From Ranitomeya variabilis (taxonomy: Eukaryota > Chordata > Amphibia > Anura > Dendrobatidae), in assembly GCF_051348905.1 (NCBI RefSeq), contig NC_135232.1:846152514-846216513 (forward strand): a stretch of 64,000 nucleotides of DNA. The letters are read 5' to 3'. The translations under genes and the position numbers were made by a program. The notes under the pieces were generated by a model. It saw nothing but the letters and a program-made list of their open reading frames with translations, was not told where the DNA came from and made no database searches. Every line of letters begins with the position of its first letter. Positions within the stretch are counted from its first letter, which is position 1. Positions 21,112 to 32,990 of this stretch are shown one piece after another.

Positions 21112-21124
21112 TCGCTCAACCCTA
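21112..21124 (-). repeat. Right terminal inverted repeat
   Basis: TCGCTCAACCCTA, the perfect inverse of 6921-6933. Confidence 0.93.
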
Positions 21125-21132
21125 CTCAACAC
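21125..21132. repeat. Target site duplication, right copy
   Basis: CTCAACAC, identical to 6913-6920. The tRNA unit resumes with TGCTCTTTCCC exactly where the left side stopped. Confidence 0.97.
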
Positions 21133-21318
21133 TGCTCTTTCCCATTTTCCTATGCATAGAGTTAAAAAAGAGATGTAACCTGACACCTCATTGTGCTGGC
21201 AGTGTTGACTTTGATTTTGAGTTTGCACAGTGACATAAAGAAAGCAGCATATCTTAGGGTACAGATCGATGAATAGGAAGAGAATCTTAAAAAATGTACA
21301 AACTTTTTTCTGGAGAGG

Positions 21319-21391
21319 GCCTGGGTAGCTCAGTCGGTAGAGCATCAGACTTTTAATCTGAGGGTCCAGGGTTCAAGTCCCTGTTCAGGCG
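21319..21391 (+). tRNA. tRNA-Lys-TTT: tRNA-Lys(TTT), copy 11, in the interrupted unit
   Basis: Consensus body, undamaged. The transposon's right end lies 194 bp upstream (186 bp of unit plus the 8-bp duplication), so the internal promoter and T4 terminator are kept. Confidence 0.97.
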
Positions 21392-22000
21392 TCTTTTAAA
21401 TTTCATCCTATCACTTTGTTTAAATTTCAGCTTGTGCTTTAAGTTAAGTTACATGCTTAGTTCACTCATTTGTTATTAAAAAATAAAAATGTTGCTTTTC
21501 TTCTAGATAGGAAAAGATACATTTGAATATGTCCAAACTGAATGCACGATGCTTTGCTTGATTTTGGCATTGTACAGTGATATTAAGCAGGAACATATGT
21601 TTCCCATAAAAAGCAAGCAGAACCACAGTGAGTTCTACTTTTCTCTGTAGCACATGTGGCATCAACATTATGAAAGACAATAAACATCAGTACTGAGCTG
21701 TACGTATGTGAATTCAGCTTTGGAGAAAGCTAAATCGATTGCTTGATGTTGCAGCTCCACCTGCTTGTAACTGCACAAGTCTGATAGCTTTTCACTGGGC
21801 TGAGTGCTCAACACTGCTCTTTCCCATTTTCCTATGCATAGAGTTAAAAAAGAGATGTAACCTGACACCTCATTGTGCTGGCAGTGTTGACTTTGATTTT
21901 GAGTTTGCACAGTGACATAAAGAAAGCAGCATATCTTAGGGTACAGATCGATGAATAGGAAGAGAATCTTAAAAAATGTACAAACTTTTTTCTGGAGAGG

Positions 22001-22073
22001 GCCTGGGTAGCTCAGTCGGTAGAGCATCAGACTTTTAATCTGAGGGTCCAGGGTTCAAGTCCCTGTTCAGGCG
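22001..22073 (+). tRNA. tRNA-Lys-TTT: tRNA-Lys(TTT), copy 12
   Basis: Consensus body; the downstream spacer has a private CTGTTGCAC in place of CTGTAGCAC. Confidence 0.97.
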
Positions 22074-22682
22074 TCTTTTAAATTTCATCCTATCACTTTG
22101 TTTAAATTTCAGCTTGTGCTTTAAGTTAAGTTACATGCTTAGTTCACTCATTTGTTATTAAAAAATAAAAATGTTGCTTTTCTTCTAGATAGGAAAAGAT
22201 ACATTTGAATATGTCCAAACTGAATGCACGATGCTTTGCTTGATTTTGGCATTGTACAGTGATATTAAGCAGGAACATATGTTTCCCATAAAAAGCAAGC
22301 AGAACCACAGTGAGTTCTACTTTTCTCTGTTGCACATGTGGCATCAACATTATGAAAGACAATAAACATCAGTACTGAGCTGTACGTATGTGAATTCAGC
22401 TTTGGAGAAAGCTAAATCGATTGCTTGATGTTGCAGCTCCACCTGCTTGTAACTGCACAAGTCTGATAGCTTTTCACTGGGCTGAGTGCTCAACACTGCT
22501 CTTTCCCATTTTCCTATGCATAGAGTTAAAAAAGAGATGTAACCTGACACCTCATTGTGCTGGCAGTGTTGACTTTGATTTTGAGTTTGCACAGTGACAT
22601 AAAGAAAGCAGCATATCTTAGGGTACAGATCGATGAATAGGAAGAGAATCTTAAAAAATGTACAAACTTTTTTCTGGAGAGG

Positions 22683-22755
22683 GCCTGGGTAGCTCAGTCG
22701 GTAGAGCATCAGACTTTTAATCTGAGGGTCCAGGGTTCAAGTCCCTGTTCAGGCA
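22683..22755 (+). tRNA. tRNA-Lys-TTT: tRNA-Lys(TTT), copy 13 (A73)
   Basis: Differs from consensus only at the discriminator base, G73A (22755). Base 73 contributes to aminoacylation, so charging could be altered. T4 terminator intact. Confidence 0.93.
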
Positions 22756-23364
22756 TCTTTTAAATTTCATCCTATCACTTTGTTTAAATTTCAGCTTGTG
22801 CTTTAAGTTAAGTTACATGCTTAGTTCACTCATTTGTTATTAAAAAATAAAAATGTTGCTTTTCTTCTAGATAGGAAAAGATACATTTGAATATGTCCAA
22901 ACTGAATGCACGATGCTTTGCTTGATTTTGGCATTGTACAGTGATATTAAGCAGGAACATATGTTTCCCATAAAAAGCAAGCAGAACCACAGTGAGTTCT
23001 ACTTTTCTCTGTAGCACATGTGGCATCAACATTATGAAAGACAATAAACATCAGTACTGAGCTGTACGTATGTGAATTCAGCTTTGGAGAAAGCTAAATC
23101 AATTGCTTGATGTTGCAGCTCCACCTGCTTGTAACTGCACAAGTCTGATAGCTTTTCACTGGGCTGAGTGCTCAACACTGCTCTTTCCCATTTTCCTATG
23201 CATAGAGTTAAAAAAGAGATGTAACCTGACACCTCATTGTGCTGGCAGTGTTGACTTTGATTTTGAGTTTGCACAGTGACATAAAGAAAGCAGCATATCT
23301 TAGGGTACAGATCGATGAATAGGAAGAGAATCTTAAAAAATGTACAAACTTTTTTCTGGAGAGG

Positions 23365-23437
23365 GCCTGGGTAGCTCAGTCGGTAGAGCATCAGACTTTT
23401 AATCTGAGGGTCCAGGGTTCAAGTCCCTGTTCAGGCG
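23365..23437 (+). tRNA. tRNA-Lys-TTT: tRNA-Lys(TTT), copy 14
   Basis: Consensus body and T4 terminator. Confidence 0.97.
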
Positions 23438-24046
23438 TCTTTTAAATTTCATCCTATCACTTTGTTTAAATTTCAGCTTGTGCTTTAAGTTAAGTTACAT
23501 GCTTAGTTCACTCATTTGTTATTAAAAAATAAAAATGTTGCTTTTCTTCTAGATAGGAAAAGATACATTTGAATATGTCCAAACTGAATGCACGATGCTT
23601 TGCTTGATTTTGGCATTGTACAGTGATATTAAGCAGGAACATATGTTTCCCATAAAAAGCAAGCAGAACCACAGTGAGTTCTACTTTTCTCTGTAGCACA
23701 TGTGGCATCAACATTATGAAAGACAATAAACATCAGTACTGAGCTGTACGTATGTGAATTCAGCTTTGGAGAAAGCTAAATCGATTGCTTGATGTTGCAG
23801 CTCCACCTGCTTGTAACTGCACAAGTCTGATAGCTTTTCACTGGGCTGAGTGCTCAACACTGCTCTTTCCCATTTTCCTATGCATAGAGTTAAAAAAGAG
23901 ATGTAACCTGACACCTCATTGTGCTGGCAGTGTTGACTTTGATTTTGAGTTTGCACAGTGACATAAAGAAAGCAGCATATCTTAGGGTACAGATCGATGA
24001 ATAGGAAGAGAATCTTAAAAAATGTACAAACTTTTTTCTGGAGAGG

Positions 24047-24119
24047 GCCTGGGTAGCTCAGTCGGTAGAGCATCAGACTTTTAATCTGAGGGTCCAGGGT
24101 TCAAGTCCCTGTTCAGGCG
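24047..24119 (+). tRNA. tRNA-Lys-TTT: tRNA-Lys(TTT), copy 15
   Basis: Consensus body and T4 terminator. Confidence 0.97.
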
Positions 24120-24728
24120 TCTTTTAAATTTCATCCTATCACTTTGTTTAAATTTCAGCTTGTGCTTTAAGTTAAGTTACATGCTTAGTTCACTCATTTG
24201 TTATTAAAAAATAAAAATGTTGCTTTTCTTCTAGATAGGAAAAGATACATTTGAATATGTCCAAACTGAATGCACGATGCTTTGCTTGATTTTGGCATTG
24301 TACAGTGATATTAAGCAGGAACATATGTTTCCCATAAAAAGCAAGCAGAACCACAGTGAGTTCTACTTTTCTCTGTAGCACATGTGGCATCAACATTATG
24401 AAAGACAATAAACATCAGTACTGAGCTGTACGTATGTGAATTCAGCTTTGGAGAAAGCTAAATCAATTGCTTGATGTTGCAGCTCCACCTGCTTGTAACT
24501 GCACAAGTCTGATAGCTTTTCACTGGGCTGAGTGCTCAACACTGCTCTTTCCCATTTTCCTATGCATAGAGTTAAAAAAGAGATGTAACCTGACACCTCA
24601 TTGTGCTGGCAGTGTTGACTTTGATTTTGAGTTTGCACAGTGACATAAAGAAAGCAGCATATCTTAGGGTACAGATCGATGAATAGGAAGAGAATCTTAA
24701 AAAATGTACAAACTTTTTTCTGGAGAGG

Positions 24729-24801
24729 GCCTGGGTAGCTCAGTCGGTAGAGCATCAGACTTTTAATCTGAGGGTCCAGGGTTCAAGTCCCTGTTCAGGC
24801 G
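24729..24801 (+). tRNA. tRNA-Lys-TTT: tRNA-Lys(TTT), copy 16
   Basis: Consensus body. The terminator is T6 (GCGTTTTTTAAA) and the spacer has TTGTACTTTAAG, both typical of units near 59-62 kb. First A at the +307 marker. Confidence 0.97.
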
Positions 24802-25414
24802 TTTTTTAAATTTCATCCTATCACTTTGTTTAAATTTCAGCTTGTACTTTAAGTTAAGTTACATGCTTAGTTCACTCATTTGTTATTAAAAAATAAAAAT
24901 GTTGCTTTTCTTCTAGATAGGAAAAGATACATTTGAATATGTCCAAACTGAATGCACGATGCTTTGCTTGATTTTGGCATTGTACAGTGATATTAAGCAG
25001 GAACATATGTTTCCCATAAAAAGCAAGCAGAACCAAAGTGAGTTCTACTTTTCTCTGTAGCACATGTGGCATCAACATTATGAAAGACAATAAACATCAG
25101 TACTGAGCTGTACGTATGTGAATTCAGCTTTGGAGAAAGCTAAATCAATTGCTTGATGTTGCAGCTCCACCTGCTTGTAACTGCACAAGTCTGATAGCTT
25201 TTCACTGGGCTGAGTGCTCAACACTGCTCTTTCCCATTTTCCTATGCATAGAGTTAAAAAAGAGATGTAACCTGACACCTCATTGTGCTGGCAGACAGTG
25301 TTGACTTTGATTTTGAGTTTGCACAGTGACATAAAGAAAGCAGCATATCTTAGGGTACAGGTCGATGAATAGGAAGAGAATCTTAAAAAATGTACAAACT
25401 TTTTTCTGGAGAGG

Positions 25415-25487
25415 GCCTGGGTAGCTCAGTCGGTAGAGCATCAGACTTTTAATCTGAGGGTCCAGGGTTCAAGTCCCTGTTCAGGCG
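25415..25487 (+). tRNA. tRNA-Lys-TTT: tRNA-Lys(TTT), copy 17
   Basis: Consensus body. The upstream spacer carries the ACAG insertion (686-bp class) and ACAGGTCGATG, otherwise seen only far to the right; the downstream spacer is local in type. Confidence 0.97.
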
Positions 25488-26096
25488 TCTTTTAAATTTC
25501 ATCCTATCACTTTGTTTAAATTTCAGCTTGTGCTTTAAGTTAAGTTACATGCTTAGTTCACTCATTTGTTATTAAAAAATAAAAATGTTGCTTTTCTTCT
25601 AGATAGGAAAAGATACATTTGAATATGTCCAAACTGAATGCACGATGCTTTGCTTGATTTTGGCATTGTACAGTGATATTAAGCAGGAACATATGTTTCC
25701 CATAAAAAGCAAGCAGAACCACAGTGAGTTCTACTTTTCTCTGTAGCACATGTGGCATCAACATTATGAAAGACAATAAACATCAGTACTGAGCTGTACG
25801 TATGTGAATTCAGCTTTGGAGAAAGCTAAATCAATTGCTTGATGTTGCAGCTCCACCTGCTTGTAACTGCACAAGTCTGATAGCTTTTCACTGGGCTGAG
25901 TGCTCAACACTGCTCTTTCCCATTTTCCTATGCATAGAGTTAAAAAAGAGATGTAACCTGACACCTCATTGTGCTGGCAGTGTTGACTTTGATTTTGAGT
26001 TTGCACAGTGACATAAAGAAAGCAGCATATCTTAGGGTACAGATCGATGAATAGGAAGAGAATCTTAAAAAATGTACAAGCTTTTTTCTGGAGAGG

Positions 26097-26169
26097 GCCT
26101 GGGTAGCTCAGTCGGTAGAGCATCAGACTTTTAATCTGAGGGTCCAGGGTTCAAGTCCCTGTTCAGGCG
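26097..26169 (+). tRNA. tRNA-Lys-TTT: tRNA-Lys(TTT), copy 18
   Basis: Consensus body; upstream has ACAAGCTTTTTTC (one base different). A-type at +307. Confidence 0.97.
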
Positions 26170-26778
26170 TCTTTTAAATTTCATCCTATCACTTTGTTTA
26201 AATTTCAGCTTGTGCTTTAAGTTAAGTTACATGCTTAGTTCACTCATTTGTTATTAAAAAATAAAAATGTTGCTTTTCTTCTAGATAGGAAAAGATACAT
26301 TTGAATATGTCCAAACTGAATGCACGATGCTTTGCTTGATTTTGGCATTGTACAGTGATATTAAGCAGGAACATATGTTTCCCATAAAAAGCAAGCAGAA
26401 CCAAAGTGAGTTCTACTTTTCTCTGTAGCACATGTGGCATCAACATTATGAAAGACAATAAACATCAGTACTGAGCTGTACGTATGTGAATTCAGCTTTG
26501 GAGAAAGCTAAATCAATTGCTTGATGTTGCAGCTCCACCTGCTTGTAACTGCACAAGTCTGATAGCTTTTCACTGGGCTGAGTGCTCAACACTGCTCTTT
26601 CCCATTTTCCTATGCATAGAGTTAAAAAAGAGATGTAACCTGACACCTCATTGTGCTGGCAGTGTTGACTTTGATTTTGAGTTTGCACAGTGACATAAAG
26701 AAAGCAGCATATCTTAGGGTACAGATCGATGAATAGGAAGAGAATCTTAAAAAATGTACAAACTTTTTTCTGGAGAGG

Positions 26779-26851
26779 GCCTGGGTAGCTCAGTCGGTAG
26801 AGCATCAGACTTTTAATCTGAGGGTCCAGGGTTCAAGTCCCTGTTCAAGCG
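26779..26851 (+). tRNA. tRNA-Lys-TTT: tRNA-Lys(TTT), copy 19 (G70A)
   Basis: G70A breaks the C3-G70 acceptor pair (TTCAAGC), leaving a C-A mismatch. Promoter boxes and terminator are intact, so it may be transcribed but less stable. Confidence 0.9.
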
Positions 26852-27460
26852 TCTTTTAAATTTCATCCTATCACTTTGTTTAAATTTCAGCTTGTGCTTT
26901 AAGTTAAGTTACATGCTTAGTTCACTCATTTGTTATTAAAAAATAAAAATGTTGCTTTTCTTCTAGATAGGAAAAGATACATTTGAATATGTCCAAACTG
27001 AATGCACGATGCTTTGCTTGATTTTGGCATTGTACAGTGATATTAAGCAGGAACATATGTTTCCCATAAAAAGCAAGCAGAACCACAGTGAGTTCTACTT
27101 TTCTCTGTAGCACATGTGGCATCAACATTATGAAAGACAATAAACATCAGTACTGAGCTGTACGTATGTGAATTCAGCTTTGGAGAAAGCTAAATCGATT
27201 GCTTGATGTTGCAGCTCCACCTGCTTGTAACTGCACAAGTCTGATAGCTTTTCACTGGGCTGAGTGCTCAACACTGCTCTTTCCCATTTTCCTATGCATA
27301 GAGTTAAAAAAGAGATGTAACCTGACACCTCATTGTGCTGGCAGTGTTGACTTTGATTTTGAGTTTGCACAGTGACATAAAGAAAGCAGCATATCTTAGG
27401 GTACAGATCGATGAATAGGAAGAGAATCTTAAAAAATGTACAAACTTTTTTCTGGAGAGG

Positions 27461-27533
27461 GCCTGGGTAGCTCAGTCGGTAGAGCATCAGACTTTTAATC
27501 TGAGGGTCCAGGGTTCAAGTCCCTGTTCGGGCG
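27461..27533 (+). tRNA. tRNA-Lys-TTT: tRNA-Lys(TTT), copy 20 (A69G)
   Basis: A69G gives a T4-G69 wobble in the acceptor stem. Shared with copies 22 and 24, every second unit. Confidence 0.95.
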
Positions 27534-28142
27534 TCTTTTAAATTTCATCCTATCACTTTGTTTAAATTTCAGCTTGTGCTTTAAGTTAAGTTACATGCTT
27601 AGTTCACTCATTTGTTATTAAAAAATAAAAATGTTGCTTTTCTTCTAGATAGGAAAAGATACATTTGAATATGTCCAAACTGAATGCACGATGCTTTGCT
27701 TGATTTTGGCATTGTACAGTGATATTAAGCAGGAACATATGTTTCCCATAAAAAGCAAGCAGAACCACAGTGAGTTCTACTTTTCTCTGTAGCACATGTG
27801 GCATCAACATTATGAAAGACAATAAACATCAGTACTGAGCTGTACGTATGTGAATTCAGCTTTGGAGAAAGCTAAATCGATTGCTTGATGTTGCAGCTCC
27901 ACCTGCTTGTAACTGCACAAGTCTGATAGCTTTTCACTGGGCTGAGTGCTCAACACTGCTCTTTCCCATTTTCCTATGCATAGAGTTAAAAAAGAGATGT
28001 AACCTGTCACCTCATTGTGCTGGCAGTGTTGACTTTGATTTTGAGTTTGCACAGTGACATAAAGAAAGCAGCATATCTTAGGGTACAGATCGATGAATAG
28101 GAAGAGAATCTTAAAAAATGTACAAACTTTTTTCTGGAGAGG

Positions 28143-28215
28143 GCCTGGGTAGCTCAGTCGGTAGAGCATCAGACTTTTAATCTGAGGGTCCAGGGTTCAA
28201 GTCCCTGTTCAGGCG
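28143..28215 (+). tRNA. tRNA-Lys-TTT: tRNA-Lys(TTT), copy 21
   Basis: Consensus body; upstream spacer has CCTGTCACC, shared with copies 23 and 25. Confidence 0.97.
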
Positions 28216-28824
28216 TCTTTTAAATTTCATCCTATCACTTTGTTTAAATTTCAGCTTGTGCTTTAAGTTAAGTTACATGCTTAGTTCACTCATTTGTTAT
28301 TAAAAAATAAAAATGTTGCTTTTCTTCTAGATAGGAAAAGATACATTTGAATATGTCCAAACTGAATGCACGATGCTTTGCTTGATTTTGGCATTGTACA
28401 GTGATATTAAGCAGGAACATATGTTTCCCATAAAAAGCAAGCAGAACCACAGTGAGTTCTACTTTTCTCTGTAGCACATGTGGCATCAACATTATGAAAG
28501 ACAATAAACATCAGTACTGAGCTGTACGTATGTGAATTCAGCTTTGGAGAAAGCTAAATCGATTGCTTGATGTTGCAGCTCCACCTGCTTGTAACTGCAC
28601 AAGTCTGATAGCTTTTCACTGGGCTGAGTGCTCAACACTGCTCTTTCCCATTTTCCTATGCATAGAGTTAAAAAAGAGATGTAACCTGACACCTCATTGT
28701 GCTGGCAGTGTTGACTTTGATTTTGAGTTTGCACAGTGACATAAAGAAAGCAGCATATCTTAGGGTACAGATCGATGAATAGGAAGAGAATCTTAAAAAA
28801 TGTACAAACTTTTTTCTGGAGAGG

Positions 28825-28897
28825 GCCTGGGTAGCTCAGTCGGTAGAGCATCAGACTTTTAATCTGAGGGTCCAGGGTTCAAGTCCCTGTTCGGGCG
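28825..28897 (+). tRNA. tRNA-Lys-TTT: tRNA-Lys(TTT), copy 22 (A69G)
   Basis: A69G as in copy 20, two units away. Confidence 0.95.
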
Positions 28898-29506
28898 TCT
28901 TTTAAATTTCATCCTATCACTTTGTTTAAATTTCAGCTTGTGCTTTAAGTTAAGTTACATGCTTAGTTCACTCATTTGTTATTAAAAAATAAAAATGTTG
29001 CTTTTCTTCTAGATAGGAAAAGATACATTTGAATATGTCCAAACTGAATGCACGATGCTTTGCTTGATTTTGGCATTGTACAGTGATATTAAGCAGGAAC
29101 ATATGTTTCCCATAAAAAGCAAGCAGAACCACAGTGAGTTCTACTTTTCTCTGTAGCACATGTGGCATCAACATTATGAAAGACAATAAACATCAGTACT
29201 GAGCTGTACGTATGTGAATTCAGCTTTGGAGAAAGCTAAATCGATTGCTTGATGTTGCAGCTCCACCTGCTTGTAACTGCACAAGTCTGATAGCTTTTCA
29301 CTGGGCTGAGTGCTCAACACTGCTCTTTCCCATTTTCCTATGCATAGAGTTAAAAAAGAGATGTAACCTGTCACCTCATTGTGCTGGCAGTGTTGACTTT
29401 GATTTTGAGTTTGCACAGTGACATAAAGAAAGCAGCATATCTTAGGGTACAGATCGATGAATAGGAAGAGAATCTTAAAAAATGTACAAACTTTTTTCTG
29501 GAGAGG

Positions 29507-29579
29507 GCCTGGGTAGCTCAGTCGGTAGAGCATCAGACTTTTAATCTGAGGGTCCAGGGTTCAAGTCCCTGTTCAGGCG
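29507..29579 (+). tRNA. tRNA-Lys-TTT: tRNA-Lys(TTT), copy 23
   Basis: Consensus body; upstream CCTGTCACC. Confidence 0.97.
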
Positions 29580-30188
29580 TCTTTTAAATTTCATCCTATC
29601 ACTTTGTTTAAATTTCAGCTTGTGCTTTAAGTTAAGTTACATGCTTAGTTCACTCATTTGTTATTAAAAAATAAAAATGTTGCTTTTCTTCTAGATAGGA
29701 AAAGATACATTTGAATATGTCCAAACTGAATGCACGATGCTTTGCTTGATTTTGGCATTGTACAGTGATATTAAGCAGGAACATATGTTTCCCATAAAAA
29801 GCAAGCAGAACCACAGTGAGTTCTACTTTTCTCTGTAGCACATGTGGCATCAACATTATGAAAGACAATAAACATCAGTACTGAGCTGTACGTATGTGAA
29901 TTCAGCTTTGGAGAAAGCTAAATCAATTGCTTGATGTTGCAGCTCCACCTGCTTGTAACTGCACAAGTCTGATAGCTTTTCACTGGGCTGAGTGCTCAAC
30001 ACTGCTCTTTCCCATTTTCCTATGCATAGAGTTAAAAAAGAGATGTAACCTGACACCTCATTGTGCTGGCAGTGTTGACTTTGATTTTGAGTTTGCACAG
30101 TGACATAAAGAAAGCAGCATATCTTAGGGTACAGATCGATGAATAGGAAGAGAATCTTAAAAAATGTACAAACTTTTTTCTGGAGAGG

Positions 30189-30261
30189 GCCTGGGTAGCT
30201 CAGTCGGTAGAGCATCAGACTTTTAATCTGAGGGTCCAGGGTTCAAGTCCCTGTTCGGGCG
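30189..30261 (+). tRNA. tRNA-Lys-TTT: tRNA-Lys(TTT), copy 24 (A69G)
   Basis: A69G; third member of the alternating series. Confidence 0.95.
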
Positions 30262-30870
30262 TCTTTTAAATTTCATCCTATCACTTTGTTTAAATTTCAG
30301 CTTGTGCTTTAAGTTAAGTTACATGCTTAGTTCACTCATTTGTTATTAAAAAATAAAAATGTTGCTTTTCTTCTAGATAGGAAAAGATACATTTGAATAT
30401 GTCCAAACTGAATGCACGATGCTTTGCTTGATTTTGGCATTGTACAGTGATATTAAGCAGGAACATATGTTTCCCATAAAAAGCAAGCAGAACCACAGTG
30501 AGTTCTACTTTTCTCTGTAGCACATGTGGCATCAACATTATGAAAGACAATAAACATCAGTACTGAGCTGTACGTATGTGAATTCAGCTTTGGAGAAAGC
30601 TAAATCGATTGCTTGATGTTGCAGCTCCACCTGCTTGTAACTGCACAAGTCTGATAGCTTTTCACTGGGCTGAGTGCTCAACACTGCTCTTTCCCATTTT
30701 CCTATGCATAGAGTTAAAAAAGAGATGTAACCTGTCACCTCATTGTGCTGGCAGTGTTGACTTTGATTTTGAGTTTGCACAGTGACATAAAGAAAGCAGC
30801 ATATCTTAGGGTACAGATCGATGAATAGGAAGAGAATCTTAAAAAATGTACAAACTTTTTTCTGGAGAGG

Positions 30871-30943
30871 GCCTGGGTAGCTCAGTCGGTAGAGCATCAG
30901 ACTTTTAATCTGAGGGTCCAGGGTTCAAGTCCCTGTTCAGGCG
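30871..30943 (+). tRNA. tRNA-Lys-TTT: tRNA-Lys(TTT), copy 25
   Basis: Consensus body; upstream CCTGTCACC, last of that series. Confidence 0.97.
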
Positions 30944-31552
30944 TCTTTTAAATTTCATCCTATCACTTTGTTTAAATTTCAGCTTGTGCTTTAAGTTAAG
31001 TTACATGCTTAGTTCACTCATTTGTTATTAAAAAATAAAAATGTTGCTTTTCTTCTAGATAGGAAAAGATACATTTGAATATGTCCAAACTGAATGCACG
31101 ATGCTTTGCTTGATTTTGGCATTGTACAGTGATATTAAGCAGGAACATATGTTTCCCATAAAAAGCAAGCAGAACCACAGTGAGTTCTACTTTTCTCTGT
31201 AGCACATGTGGCATCAACATTATGAAAGACAATAAACATCAGTACTGAGCTGTACGTATGTGAATTCAGCTTTGGAGAAAGCTAAATCAATTGCTTGATG
31301 TTGCAGCTCCACCTGCTTGTAACTGCACAAGTCTGATAGCTTTTCACTGGGCTGAGTGCTCAACACTGCTCTTTCCCATTTTCCTATGCATAGAGTTAAA
31401 AAAGAGATGTAACCTGACACCTCATTGTGCTGGCAGTGTTGACTTTGATTTTGAGTTTGCACAGTGACATAAAGAAAGCAGCATATCTTAGGGTACAGAT
31501 CGATGAATAGGAAGAGAATCTTAAAAAATGTACAAACTTTTTTCTGGAGAGG

Positions 31553-31625
31553 GCCTGGGTAGCTCAGTCGGTAGAGCATCAGACTTTTAATCTGAGGGTC
31601 CAGGGTTCAAGTCCCTGTTCAGGCG
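31553..31625 (+). tRNA. tRNA-Lys-TTT: tRNA-Lys(TTT), copy 26
   Basis: Consensus body; A-type at +307. Confidence 0.97.
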
Positions 31626-32234
31626 TCTTTTAAATTTCATCCTATCACTTTGTTTAAATTTCAGCTTGTGCTTTAAGTTAAGTTACATGCTTAGTTCACT
31701 CATTTGTTATTAAAAAATAAAAATGTTGCTTTTCTTCTAGATAGGAAAAGATACATTTGAATATGTCCAAACTGAATGCACGATGCTTTGCTTGATTTTG
31801 GCATTGTACAGTGATATTAAGCAGGAACATATGTTTCCCATAAAAAGCAAGCAGAACCAAAGTGAGTTCTACTTTTCTCTGTAGCACATGTGGCATCAAC
31901 ATTATGAAAGACAATAAACATCAGTACTGAGCTGTACGTATGTGAATTCAGCTTTGGAGAAAGCTAAATCAATTGCTTGATGTTGCAGCTCCACCTGCTT
32001 GTAACTGCACAAGTCTGATAGCTTTTCACTGGGCTGAGTGCTCAACACTGCTCTTTCCCATTTTCCTATGCATAGAGTTAAAAAAGAGATGTAACCTGAC
32101 ACCTCATTGTGCTGGCAGTGTTGACTTTGATTTTGAGTTTGCACAGTGACATAAAGAAAGCAGCATATCTTAGGGTACAGATCGATGAATAGGAAGAGAA
32201 TCTTAAAAAATGTACAAACTTTTTTCTGCAGAGG

Positions 32235-32307
32235 GCCTGGGTAGCTCAGTCGGTAGAGCATCAGACTTTTAATCTGAGGGTCCAGGGTTCAAGTCCCTGT
32301 TCAGGCG
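32235..32307 (+). tRNA. tRNA-Lys-TTT: tRNA-Lys(TTT), copy 27
   Basis: Consensus body; preceded by CTGCAGAG rather than CTGGAGAG and followed by GTATTTTAAAA (+1 bp). The T4 is kept but shifted. Confidence 0.97.
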
Positions 32308-32917
32308 TATTTTAAAATTTCATCCTATCACTTTGTTTAAATTTCAGCTTGTGCTTTAAGTTAAGTTACATGCTTAGTTCACTCATTTGTTATTAAAAAA
32401 TAAAAATGTTGCTTTTCTTCTAGATAGGAAAAGATACATTTGAATATGTCCAAACTGAATGCACGATGCTTTGCTTGATTTTGGCATTGTACAGTGATAT
32501 TAAGCAGGAACATATGTTTCCCATAAAAAGCAAGCAGAACCAAAGTGAGTTCTACTTTTCTCTGTAGCACATGTGGCATCAACATTATGAAAGACAATAA
32601 ACATCAGTACTGAGCTGTACGTATGTGAATTCAGCTTTGGAGAAAGCTAAATCAATTGCTTGATGTTGCAGCTCCACCTGCTTGTAACTGCACAAGTCTG
32701 ATAGCTTTTCACTGGGCTGAGTGCTCAACACTGCTCTTTCCCATTTTCCTATGCATAGAGTTAAAAAAGAGATGTAACCTGACACCTCATTGTGCTGGCA
32801 GTGTTGACTTTGATTTTGAGTTTGCACAGTGACATAAAGAAAGCAGCATATCTTAGGGTACAGATCGATGAATAGGAAGAGAATCTTAAAAAATGTACAA
32901 ACTTTTTTCTGGTGAGG

Positions 32918-32990
32918 GCCTGGGTAGCTCAGTCGGTAGAGCATCAGACTTTTAATCTGAGGGTCCAGGGTTCAAGTCCCTGTTCAGGCG
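32918..32990 (+). tRNA. tRNA-Lys-TTT: tRNA-Lys(TTT), copy 28
   Basis: Consensus body; private CTGGTGAG just upstream; C-type at +307. Confidence 0.97.

Larger units (their letters stand above)
6921..21124 (+). mobile_element. hAT-superfamily DNA transposon, 14.2 kb, apparently autonomous
   Basis: Bounded by 13-bp terminal inverted repeats (TAGGGTTGAGCGA) and a perfect 8-bp target duplication, the hallmark of hAT cut-and-paste elements. It encodes one uninterrupted transposase on the + strand, in the same orientation as the surrounding tRNA genes. At 14.2 kb it is far longer than the usual 2.5-6 kb for hAT elements. The excess comes from three internal minisatellite fields (about 2.9, 2.0 and 2.7 kb) and from relic pieces of related transposase sequence. 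The identical target copies and the open transposase frame indicate a recent insertion. The interrupted 682-bp unit is otherwise complete on both sides. Confidence 0.97.

Noticed and set aside
6921-21124. Element with long terminal repeats or a capsid gene
   Set aside because: The ends are short inverted repeats with an 8-bp target duplication and the only gene is a hAT transposase; no reverse transcriptase, capsid or envelope signature is present.
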